From contig JAKPDB010000138.1 in the NCBI GenBank assembly GCA_029552985.1, forward strand, positions 1-55,904: a DNA stretch of 55,904 nucleotides, read 5' to 3'. Of this stretch, positions 44,310 to 52,616 are shown in pieces. Each line of letters begins with the position of its first letter. Position 1 is the first letter of the stretch. This DNA is from a bacterium (GTDB lineage Bacteria; Ratteibacteria; UBA8468; B48-G9; DTJG01). A model generated the notes under the pieces. The model was given only the letters and a program-made list of their open reading frames with translations. It did no database searches and was not told where the DNA came from. A program made the position numbers and the translations under genes.

Positions 44310-44966
44310 TCAATCATTCTTGTTCAATGTCCAGATACCATGACCGGTAAGACTTCCTCCAGGACTATAACCAGGCGCTGAATCTTCGACAAGCCGTATT
44401 ACAGGCAGTGCACTTACATGATAATCAAACCACAGTACCGGAATCATCTTTGCATGAGTGTTGCCATCATTGATGTAAGCGTGCCAGACATGCGATGGTT
44501 GTGTATAGGCATCATACCATTGACCCGGCCAGATGTCGCCACCCCATCCCATCTGGTCATAGACATAAAGAGTATCAGTAAAGTCAACTGGATTGTTGTA
44601 AAAATCAGTTTCATATCCACCATTTAAATTATAATTCATGGCGTAACTTCTGCTTCCCGCTGATCGTGTCCAGGCAACTTTTCTTCTATCAGATGGGCAC
44701 TTAAAAATCAACCAGTTTTTTACATATCCTAGGTCATACAATGCATACATCCAGAATCCACTCATGCAATTATACAATGGTATGCGATGGTTATAATCTT
44801 CCCTGTAGATGGACATTGCAAGTCCTATCTGTTTTAGATTATTGATGCACGATGCCATTCTTGCCTTTTCTCTTGCTCTGGAAAGCGCTGGAAGTAGCAT
44901 TGCGGCGAGTATTGCGATGATTGCGATTACAACCAGCAATTCAATGAGAGTGAAACCCTTTTTCAT
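44310..44966 (-). CDS. Prepilin-type N-terminal cleavage/methylation protein (second copy)
   Basis: [50 protein letters not shown] tail; AGGAGG SD at 44975-44980, so ATG at 44966 preferred over the track's GTG at 44975. Confidence 0.9.
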   Translation of the reverse strand: MKKGFTLIELLVVIAIIAILAAMLLPALSRAREKARMASCINNLKQIGLAMSIYREDYNHRIPLYNCMSGFWMYALYDLGYVKNWLIFKCPSDRRKVAWTRSAGSRSYAMNYNLNGGYETDFYNNPVDFTDTLYVYDQMGWGGDIWPGQWYDAYTQPSHVWHAYINDGNTHAKMIPVLWFDYHVSALPVIRLVEDSAPGYSPGGSLTGHGIWTLNKND

Positions 44967-45004
44967 TTTTCTCACCTCCTTTGTCCGGTCGTGTCGTTGT
45001 GTTC

Positions 45005-45034
45005 ATAATACCCCCCCCCTAATAATTTTGTCAA
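45005..45034 (-). promoter_or_regulatory. Near-consensus sigma70 promoter whose 18-nt spacer contains a G9 tract
   Basis: Minus strand TTGACA(45029-45034)-AAATTATTA-GGGGGGGGG(45011-45019)-TATTAT(45005-45010); 39 nt between -10 and the pilin ATG. Confidence 0.65.
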
Positions 45035-45205
45035 GCCGTCTGCGAAAATGAAGAACAACACATATATCATTTAACGACTTTTTATTTAACTGGTACACGG
45101 TTCTTATACACAAGCATTCAAGCTATACCCCATTCACAAACAAAGTTTTTCTCGGTGCAAGAACCAATTGTTGTAAGATTATTTTGCTGGCATTGTTATA
45201 ACCTG

Positions 45206-46747
45206 TTACTGGTCAGTTCTGAAGGGAGATGCAGGAAGGCCTTCTTTATTATAAAGATTACACACTGGATTGCCTGCCCAGGCATATCTGACTGCGACTG
45301 GTTTTGAAATTTCATCACTCCACACAACAACAGTTTCATTTTCAATGATTGCTTTTGCCTTTACAAATTTTTTGTCTTGCCCGGCAATAACAAAACCTTT
45401 TACTTCTCCAGTGTCTGAATCCTTTGCCACCAGTCCACTGCCAGTATGATTGAATTTTATCCTGATTTTGTTTCCTTCAATGTTCATGCCTGCATAAATG
45501 GGTCCTGAATAAACAATTTTCCTTCCATAAACAGTACCCAGCGCAGCAAGCGCAAGTCGTTTCCCTACATCCTGCTTGTTTTTTGGATGAATATTGCCTG
45601 CTTCACCAATATCAATGGTAACTGCCATTGCTGTTTTTGGTTTTTTCAAAACCATTAGTTGCGATTCCCTTAGTACTGCCCAGAAACTGTCCTCCGTTGT
45701 ATCAACAACCTTTCCGAAATTTGGCAGTTGCACAAAAATAAAAGGCAATTCCTGTTTCCATATCCTTCTCCAGTCATCTATCAAAGCACCAAGCAAATCC
45801 CTGTAAAGATACGCATTTCTTCCTGCATTCGCCTCGCCCTGATACCATAAAATTCCTTTTACTGGAAATGGTACAGCAGGGGCAACCATGCCATTGAATA
45901 ACACACTATATGAGTTTGCATTCACAACAGATTTTGGTGGTTGTGGTTTTTCAGGCACCTGGATTCCCTGTTTTTTTGCTTGCTCAGCTACATTCTCCCA
46001 TTCTTTAAGTTTCCTGTTGTATTCTTCAAAAGACAACTGGTATTCCTTGATACTTCTGTCAAATCCCTCAACACTCTGTTTTATCTCAGGAATTTTGCTG
46101 AGCGCATCCCTGCTCATCCATGCTTCTATTCTTGTACCTCCAACAGAACTATTGATGATACCGATGGTGACCCCAATTTCTGGCTGAAGATACTTTGCAA
46201 AAAAGTATGCAGTGGCTGAAAATTTTCCCACAGTGGCGCTACTGCAAACCTTCCAGGTACCACGAAGGTTTTTCATCTGTTGAACGCCAAAGGACCCAAC
46301 CACCTTAAATTCCCTGATTAAACTGTTTGTTGCCTGTTTAATTTCTGTTTCTGCATCCACACAACCTGAAACAGTCATTGCCATATTGGACTGTCCTGAA
46401 CAAAACCATACATCGCCAAAGTAAACATCCTTAATCGTAATGGTGTTTTTTCCTGTAACAGTCATTTCGTAAGGACCGCCTGCTTTGTGCTCTGGCAGGG
46501 TAAGTATCCAGTTACCTGACTGGTCGGCATTTGTTGAAACGCTAATATTATCAATTTTTACAATAATTTTTTCTCCTGGCTCTGCAATTCCCCACACAGG
46601 AACTTTTGTGTCCCTTTGTAAAACAGCGCTGTCACTAAACAAAGCATTAAGCACAACATCAGCACGGCATAAATTCACTAACGCGGCCACTAACAGCGCA
46701 AACATCAAAAATTTCTTTTCCATTTCAATCTCCTTGATAAAGTTCAT
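45206..46747 (-). CDS. Sialate O-acetylesterase family (SGNH-type) protein, secreted
   Basis: LFSDSAVLQRDTKVPVWGIAEPGEKI, VYFGDVWFCSGQSNMAMTV, GTRIEAWMS, VKGILWYQGEANAGR; signal peptide. Confidence 0.92.
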   Translation of the reverse strand: MNFIKEIEMEKKFLMFALLVAALVNLCRADVVLNALFSDSAVLQRDTKVPVWGIAEPGEKIIVKIDNISVSTNADQSGNWILTLPEHKAGGPYEMTVTGKNTITIKDVYFGDVWFCSGQSNMAMTVSGCVDAETEIKQATNSLIREFKVVGSFGVQQMKNLRGTWKVCSSATVGKFSATAYFFAKYLQPEIGVTIGIINSSVGGTRIEAWMSRDALSKIPEIKQSVEGFDRSIKEYQLSFEEYNRKLKEWENVAEQAKKQGIQVPEKPQPPKSVVNANSYSVLFNGMVAPAVPFPVKGILWYQGEANAGRNAYLYRDLLGALIDDWRRIWKQELPFIFVQLPNFGKVVDTTEDSFWAVLRESQLMVLKKPKTAMAVTIDIGEAGNIHPKNKQDVGKRLALAALGTVYGRKIVYSGPIYAGMNIEGNKIRIKFNHTGSGLVAKDSDTGEVKGFVIAGQDKKFVKAKAIIENETVVVWSDEISKPVAVRYAWAGNPVCNLYNKEGLPASPFRTDQ

Positions 46748-48104
46748 TTAATAGAAAAATTGATTGCTGAACGATTATTTCAAGTGCTTCTGGTACAAGT
46801 TTTGACCAGTAACCAAATTTTGATTCATGTCCTCCCCTTTTTAATGCCTGTGAAGTAGGAATATAACCGACATAGTGATTTGTGGCGTGCGCGATAAACG
46901 TAAATTCAAAAGGAGAGAGTGTTTTTATTTCAAGTTGCCCTTCGACAAACGGTTCCCCGGGCAGCCCGAGTAATGCAAAATCGCCTATTCTGAATGCCTG
47001 TATCTCATAAAGAAAATTACCTCTTTTCCTTGCGTACTCAACACTCATAATTGATGCTGCCTCGAACCACTCAGGCGCAATCCTTTCGGAATGATCCTTC
47101 ATAATAGCAGGTAAAGGATTTTCTTCAAGAAACTTTTTCGCTTTTTCAGTAATATCTGGTTCAATTCGAAATGGAATTTCAATGATTTTTGATTTAAACG
47201 CAATGTTTTCTGAGTTTGATACAGTGAGACGAGTCACAATTTTTTCAGTAATTTCTGCAAGTTGTTTTCCCATTTTTCTATGGTCAGGATAGAAATCTGG
47301 CTGAAATGCTGGCCAGGGATTAACATTTCCACAACACCCGTTTGCAACTAAACATCCTGCTTCAAAAAATTTCTCAAGTTCAGCAACCCATGCTCCTGGC
47401 CAATCAGAGGAAATTGCATAGTAATCTGTCGCAAAAACATTCACGGGATGGCAAGTAAAATGAAGTATTCCACAGTGAAATCTCATATTCTCTAACTGAA
47501 AACACATTACTCCAATTTCAGGGTCTATGGGTCCCTCAATGTATTTAATATCCACAGGACCAAGCGGCTTTTGCACTTTCGGATAAAACCATGGCATTCT
47601 CACTTTACCGCTTCTTGTTACAGCGCGCCTATTAAAGGCAAGTCCATCAAAAACCGCTCTACCAGCACAAGGTACAACAGGCACAAGATTTTCATTTGCT
47701 GCCCTTACTGCTTGACAGACCTTTTCAAAAATAAACTGGAAGGTTTTTGTTTCACCACCCCTCACATATTCAAACCTTTCTGGTAGCTGTGGGAAATCAG
47801 GGTCAAGCATAAAATTGCCAAGGGATGGTGCTGAATGATTCTGAACAGCACTAACCATCACAGATTCAGGCAGAAAACCAAGGGATTGTGCAAATTTTCT
47901 GATTTTTTTCGTATAATCTTCTGTCACGATTGTCACATCAAGGGACAGAAAACAAATTTTTTTTCCTTCTGACTCAATCACCATTGCCCTTGCGAAAATA
48001 TCGTCAAGAATGCTTGTTGCATATCTTTTTTCCCCTGTTCCAGCGCCACCAAGTTGTGTGCTGAAATCAGGGGTGATTTTCACTGCTGAAAATCCTGCTT
48101 TCAT
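46725..48104 (-). CDS. Neutral/alkaline ceramidase-like N-terminal domain protein
   Basis: MKAGFSAVKITPDFSTQLGG...DDIFARAMVIESEGKKICFLSLDVTIV...VSAVQNHSAPSLG...GCCGNVNPWP; ORF starts at 48116 but ATG 48104 has the better SD. Confidence 0.8.
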   Translation of the reverse strand: MKAGFSAVKITPDFSTQLGGAGTGEKRYATSILDDIFARAMVIESEGKKICFLSLDVTIVTEDYTKKIRKFAQSLGFLPESVMVSAVQNHSAPSLGNFMLDPDFPQLPERFEYVRGGETKTFQFIFEKVCQAVRAANENLVPVVPCAGRAVFDGLAFNRRAVTRSGKVRMPWFYPKVQKPLGPVDIKYIEGPIDPEIGVMCFQLENMRFHCGILHFTCHPVNVFATDYYAISSDWPGAWVAELEKFFEAGCLVANGCCGNVNPWPAFQPDFYPDHRKMGKQLAEITEKIVTRLTVSNSENIAFKSKIIEIPFRIEPDITEKAKKFLEENPLPAIMKDHSERIAPEWFEAASIMSVEYARKRGNFLYEIQAFRIGDFALLGLPGEPFVEGQLEIKTLSPFEFTFIAHATNHYVGYIPTSQALKRGGHESKFGYWSKLVPEALEIIVQQSIFLLNELYQGD

Positions 48105-48130
48105 AGCTCTTCCCATGTTATTTAAAACAT

Positions 48131-48159
48131 AGTTTACCCCTGTTTTTCACTCAGGTCAA
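48131..48159 (-). promoter_or_regulatory. Candidate sigma70 promoter for the ceramidase-like/esterase pair
   Basis: Minus strand TTGACC (48154-48159), 17-nt spacer, TAAACT (48131-48136). Confidence 0.5.
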
Positions 48160-48270
48160 AACTATTTCACAGCGTAAAACCCGCGTTAAAGTTATCTAAA
48201 CGCATCAAAAATTCAACATAATAAGAAACACAAAAAATTTTAGGGTTAAGAGTTTCAGGTTTTCTCAAAA

Positions 48271-48344
48271 ACCCCCTCACCTTTATCCTTTCCCGCAATT
48301 TTTTTCTCACCCCTTTCTCTCGATGAGACAAGGCCGGGTGAGAA
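48271..48344. repeat. REP/MITE-like intergenic repeat remnant with inverted repeat TTCTCACCC/GGGTGAGAA
   Basis: ACCCCCTCACCTTTATCCTTTCCCGCAA followed by 9-bp perfect arms at 48304-48312 and 48336-48344. Confidence 0.45.
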
Positions 48345-48486
48345 TGAAAACAGCAAGGGCAAAAGAAAAGTGAAACAATAAAAGAAAAATGGTAAAATTA
48401 AACTGCCGTAGAATTTAAAATGAAAACAAAATAGTTCACACAACAAAAGTTTTTGATAGGACAAAGCAATTCAATAGGAGGCTAAT

Positions 48487-49128
48487 ATGAAAAAATTTTT
48501 AGTTTTGTGCCTTTTAATTGGAGTAGTGATTGTTTTCGCAGGAGAAAATGAAATTCAGCCGGTTAATCTTCCAAAGCCACAGATTACAGGCGGAAAACCA
48601 CTGATGGAAGCATTGAGCGCAAGAAAATCAATGAGGGAATTCAGCAGCAATGAACTTTCAAATCAGACCATTTCAAATCTTCTGTGGGCTGCTTTTGGTA
48701 TCAACAGACCAGATTCAGGCAAAAGAACCGCTCCGTCAGCATCAAACTGGCAGGAAATCGATATTTATGTTGCGACACCAAAAGCCGTCTATGTTTATGA
48801 TGCCAAAACGAATATTTTGAAACCTGTAATCTCAGGCGATTTTCGGGCAAATTTTGGAAGACAGGCATTTGTAAAAACTGCTCCTGTTGTACTTGCATAT
48901 GTTGCTGACTACTCAAAAATGGGCAGAGCTTCTCAGTCAGATAAAGATTTTTATTCAGCGGTTGACACAGGTTTTATCAGCCAGAATGTGTATCTTTTTT
49001 GCGCATCAGAAGGACTCAATACTGTGGTTCTCGGAATAGTGGATAGAGAAAACTTGGCAAAAATTCTTAATCTGAAAGTAGAACAAAAAATTATTCTTAC
49101 TCAACCAGTCGGGTATCCAAAGAAGTAA
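48487..49128 (+). CDS. Nitroreductase-like (SagB-type) protein with signal peptide
   Basis: ALSARKSMREFSSNELSNQTISNLLWAAFGINRPDSGKRTAPSASNWQEIDIYVATPKAVYVYDAKTNIL; AGGAGG SD. Confidence 0.85.
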   Translation: MKKFLVLCLLIGVVIVFAGENEIQPVNLPKPQITGGKPLMEALSARKSMREFSSNELSNQTISNLLWAAFGINRPDSGKRTAPSASNWQEIDIYVATPKAVYVYDAKTNILKPVISGDFRANFGRQAFVKTAPVVLAYVADYSKMGRASQSDKDFYSAVDTGFISQNVYLFCASEGLNTVVLGIVDRENLAKILNLKVEQKIILTQPVGYPKK

Positions 49129-49148
49129 AACCATTGATACTGTGTATC

Positions 49149-49178
49149 TTGACAGGCGTCCTGTGTCACAGGTAAAAT
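49149..49178 (+). promoter_or_regulatory. Candidate sigma70 promoter with operator-like repeats in the spacer, upstream of the metal-uptake locus
   Basis: TTGACA (49149-49154)-18 nt-TAAAAT (49173-49178); palindrome CCTGTGTCACAGG at 49160-49172 and overlapping ACAGGCGTCCTGT. Confidence 0.6.
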
Positions 49179-49190
49179 ACTAACAACAAT

Positions 49191-49457
49191 ATGAGAAGAA
49201 TTACCACCATACTTTCCCTTGTGGGATTGCTTGCAATATCAGGTATTACTCTTACCCATTCACATGCCTGTTCTGTCAGCGCTTTTAACACAAACTGTTC
49301 AACCTGCGCAAATCTGAGCGCCTTTGCTCCATTTTCATTTCAGTTGTTTTTATCTCTTTTCATTATCTTTGTTTGCTGGACAATTTCATCAATAAGACCT
49401 TACCTAATCAAAAACTTTTATTCTGAAAGGCCTTTTACTCGCGGTCCACCCTGCTAA
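49191..49457 (+). CDS. Small Cys/His-containing membrane protein of unknown function (DUF2946-like appearance)
   Basis: 88 aa, signal/TM N-terminus, HSHACSVSAFNTNCSTC, second TM, RGPPC tail; first ORF of the metal-uptake locus. Confidence 0.5.
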   Translation: MRRITTILSLVGLLAISGITLTHSHACSVSAFNTNCSTCANLSAFAPFSFQLFLSLFIIFVCWTISSIRPYLIKNFYSERPFTRGPPC

Positions 49458-49523
49458 AAAACTGTTTCACATTTCTTTAATCTGCGTATCCAGAACATTT
49501 GTGGTTTGTGATTCCAACAGGGG

Positions 49524-50882
49524 GTGACCGTGAAAATCAAAAAAATTACTCTGATATTTTCAGACTTATTACTTATATCGTGGGTCGCTTTTGCGCCAGC
49601 GGGCATGTGCCAGGACATCAACGAAAAGATAAAATCCCTTGAAGACATGTTGAAGGCACAGCAGGAAACAATTCAGAAACAGCAGGAAATTATCAAACAA
49701 CTTCAGGAAGAATTAGACCAGATAAAAAAACAGGCAGCAGAAATTCCTGCAAAACCAGAAGAAAAGCCATCCTATACTTCTGGTGGACTATTTGGTGCAG
49801 CAAGCGCTTACAATCCCAATATTTCATTGATCCTTGATACTTTTGGTTATAGTTCCAGTTTGAAAAAGGACGAACTTGAAAAGTGGAACATTCCTAGCTT
49901 TATTTCAGAAGGCATTGACCACAAAGAAGGTATGAACATCCATGCAGCAGAATTATATCTTTTTGCTCCTGTTGACCCATTTTTCAATCTCTATGCCACA
50001 ATTCCAGTAAAGCAAGAAGGCGTTGAACTTGAAGAAGCATACCTTATCACAACAAATCTTCCTGCAGGACTTCAGGCGAAAATTGGTAAATTCAAATCTG
50101 GCTTTGGACGATTAAACAGCCAGCATTCTCATGTCTGGAATTTTGTTGACCAGCCCCTTATTTATAGGGCATTTGTAGGACACGAAGGCATCAATGAAAA
50201 GGGAATTCAATTAACATGGTTGCCGCAACTTCCGATTTACACCCAATTTGGCGTTGAAGCGCTTCAGGGAGAAAATGAAATTCTTTTTGGAAGTGATGCA
50301 TCAAGTGGACTGCACGCATTCAGCGCATTTATAAAATCCTCAATTGATGTTGGCGACTATGGAACACTTCTCTTTGGACCTTCTGTAATCGCGGGAAAAA
50401 CAAGAACAGATTCAATTGCAGAGGACCATATTTTCTCAGGAGATTCCACACTCATTGGATTTGAATTCACTTATAAATGGAAGCCATCAAGATGGAAAAG
50501 TTTTACCCTTCAAAGTGAATATATGTACAGACACCAGAAAGGCAAACTGCAGGACACAACCACTCAGGCGATTCAAAATTTGACAAGGTCTCAGGATGGT
50601 ATTTATCTTCAGTCAATCTATCAAACTGGAAGATGGGGCTTTGGAACAAGGTATGACCTTCTTGAACCATTCAAAGACCAATACAAGCTTGATGGCGCAA
50701 ATATTTCCTTTGGAAACAAACCCTGGAGAGCATCTGCAATGGTTGAATTCAATCCTTCTGAATTTTCAAAAATACGGTTTCAGTATAACTACGACAAAAG
50801 CGCAAGGGATGGAAGAACAAATAATGAATGGTTCATACAATTTATTGGTGGAGTTGGAGCGCATGCTGCTCATACTTTCTAA
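49524..50882 (+). CDS. Outer-membrane porin-like protein with N-terminal coiled coil, resembling OM proteins of zinc-uptake loci
   Basis: Signal peptide; KIKSLEDMLKAQQETIQKQQEIIKQLQEELDQIKKQ; GKFKSGFGRLNSQHSHVWNFVDQPLIYRAFVG; amphipathic strands to a terminal aromatic (HTF). A second in-frame GTG at 49530 is also a possible start. Confidence 0.7.
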   Translation: MTVKIKKITLIFSDLLLISWVAFAPAGMCQDINEKIKSLEDMLKAQQETIQKQQEIIKQLQEELDQIKKQAAEIPAKPEEKPSYTSGGLFGAASAYNPNISLILDTFGYSSSLKKDELEKWNIPSFISEGIDHKEGMNIHAAELYLFAPVDPFFNLYATIPVKQEGVELEEAYLITTNLPAGLQAKIGKFKSGFGRLNSQHSHVWNFVDQPLIYRAFVGHEGINEKGIQLTWLPQLPIYTQFGVEALQGENEILFGSDASSGLHAFSAFIKSSIDVGDYGTLLFGPSVIAGKTRTDSIAEDHIFSGDSTLIGFEFTYKWKPSRWKSFTLQSEYMYRHQKGKLQDTTTQAIQNLTRSQDGIYLQSIYQTGRWGFGTRYDLLEPFKDQYKLDGANISFGNKPWRASAMVEFNPSEFSKIRFQYNYDKSARDGRTNNEWFIQFIGGVGAHAAHTF

Positions 50883-50894
50883 AAGGGGGCTAAT

Positions 50895-51794
50895 ATGAAA
50901 AAAAATTTTCTGAAAATTTTTCTCGCAGGAATTTTCCTGACGATGTTTTCATCAAACCTGTTTGCAAAGATCAATGTGGTTGCGACACTGCCCTGGATTG
51001 CAGACCTTGCCAAGCAGATTGGAAAGGACCATGTTTCAATTACAACGCTTGTCAAAACAAGCCAGGACCCTCATTATGTGGAAGCAAAACCAAGTTTGAT
51101 TATCGCGGCAAGAAAAGCAGACATCTTAATGTACAATGGGCTTGACCTTGAAATTGGATATCTTCCTGTGATTATAGAATCATCAAAAAATCCCAATATC
51201 CAGCCAGGAAAAAGTGGGAATTTTGACTGCTCACAGTTTGTCACCCCAATTGAAAAACTATCATCAGTTGATAGAAGCATGGGAGATATCCATCCCCGCG
51301 GCAATCCCCATTATCATTTTTCACCTGCCAATGTTTTAAAAGTTGCCCAGGGCATGACTGAAATATTGGTAAAAATCGACCCTGCAAACGAGGCATACTA
51401 CAGGAAAAATTACCAGGCTTTTTATTCAAAATGGCAGGAAAAAATAAAGAAATGGAAGTCAGCAAATCTTGCAGGGAAAAAATTTGTCGCCTATCATACT
51501 TTGTTTTCATATCTTGCAAAGGAATTCAATTTCCAGATTGTTGGTTGCATTGAAGCAAAACCAGGTATCCCGCCTTCTTCAGGAGACATCCAGAAAATTA
51601 TAGATACCATTAACAAAACAAAACCAGCAGCAATTCTCGCAAATGTTTATAGTCCCAAAAAACCAGTTGATTTTGTCGCTGAAAAGACAGGGCTTAAAGT
51701 AATTCTTGTGCCTCACGACGTTGGTTCTCTCCCGGGCACAGACGATTGGTTTTCTTTTATGGACAAAGTCATTTCACTTCTTTCGGAGGCATAA
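50895..51794 (+). CDS. Metal ABC transporter substrate-binding protein (ZnuA/cluster A-I-like)
   Basis: INVVATLPWIADLAKQIGKDHVSITTLVKTSQDPHYVEAKPS, MGDIHPRGNPHYHFSPANV, GIPPSSGDIQKII. Confidence 0.92.
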   Translation: MKKNFLKIFLAGIFLTMFSSNLFAKINVVATLPWIADLAKQIGKDHVSITTLVKTSQDPHYVEAKPSLIIAARKADILMYNGLDLEIGYLPVIIESSKNPNIQPGKSGNFDCSQFVTPIEKLSSVDRSMGDIHPRGNPHYHFSPANVLKVAQGMTEILVKIDPANEAYYRKNYQAFYSKWQEKIKKWKSANLAGKKFVAYHTLFSYLAKEFNFQIVGCIEAKPGIPPSSGDIQKIIDTINKTKPAAILANVYSPKKPVDFVAEKTGLKVILVPHDVGSLPGTDDWFSFMDKVISLLSEA

Positions 51795-51795
51795 C

Positions 51796-52584
51796 ATGGA
51801 CATATCACTGTTATTTGTTCCGTTTATCGGATGCATTTTTTTGCTGCTGCTTCACACATATTTTGGTGTGCATGTTCTTGAAAGGGGCATTATCTTTGTT
51901 GACTTGACGCTTGCTCAAATGATTTCTGTGGGCGCTGCCCTTGCCATTTACTCAGGTAAAGAAGCATTACAATCCACCTATGGAGTGCTATTTGCTGTGA
52001 TTGGCGCTTTAATACTTGCGTGTTCCAAAAGAATATCAAAGGTCGTTTATATTGAGGCGTTCATCGGCGTACTGTACATATTTTCGTTTTCTGCAAGTAT
52101 CCTTCTTCTTGACAGAACCCCCCACGGACTTGAAGAACTGAAAAACATCCTGAATGGAAATATCCTGTGGATTACAGGCAAAGATTTGTTTACAATGTTT
52201 ATCCTGTACACCACCATTGGCCTATTCCAGTTTGCCTACAGGAAAAAATTCCTTGCGCTTTCAAAAGGCGAAGAAAATTCCTTTTTGTGGGAATTTTTGT
52301 TTTTTCTCAGTTTTGCCCTGATGCTTGTCAATTCCATTCAAATTGCAGGAATTCTTCAGGTATTTTCATTTTTGATTATTCCCGCCCTGATCGGAAAATT
52401 GACAGGGAAAAATCTTACAGGGACTCTTATAATCGGCTGGATTTCAGGGATACTTGCAAGCATTCTGGGCATGATTGTGTCTTACAAATTTGATATTTCC
52501 ACATCTTCTCTGATTGTGGCATTTTTAAGTTTAACCTTTTTCACAATCCTCGGAGGAAAAATAAAGCAAGGAAAGACAAATTAA
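51796..52584 (+). CDS. Metal ABC transporter permease (ZnuB/ABC-3-like)
   Basis: MDISLLFVPFIGCIFLLLLHTYFGVHVLERGIIFVDLTLAQMISVGAALAIYSG; LLVNSIQIAGILQVFSFLIIPALIGKL-type segment; ORF track start 51706 overlaps the SBP, ATG 51796 preferred. Confidence 0.88.
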   Translation: MDISLLFVPFIGCIFLLLLHTYFGVHVLERGIIFVDLTLAQMISVGAALAIYSGKEALQSTYGVLFAVIGALILACSKRISKVVYIEAFIGVLYIFSFSASILLLDRTPHGLEELKNILNGNILWITGKDLFTMFILYTTIGLFQFAYRKKFLALSKGEENSFLWEFLFFLSFALMLVNSIQIAGILQVFSFLIIPALIGKLTGKNLTGTLIIGWISGILASILGMIVSYKFDISTSSLIVAFLSLTFFTILGGKIKQGKTN

Positions 52585-52616
52585 AAGATGTATGCGAAAA
52601 AGTGTTTATTTGCCTG

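Noticed and set aside
48255-48464. 69-aa minus ORF in the divergent intergenic region
   Set aside because: Falls in the REP-like repeat and AT-rich promoter region; low-complexity Phe/Leu-rich translation.
52167-52493. 108-aa alternate-frame ORF within the permease gene
   Set aside because: Same-strand out-of-frame ORF; the permease frame has clear TM helices and family motifs.
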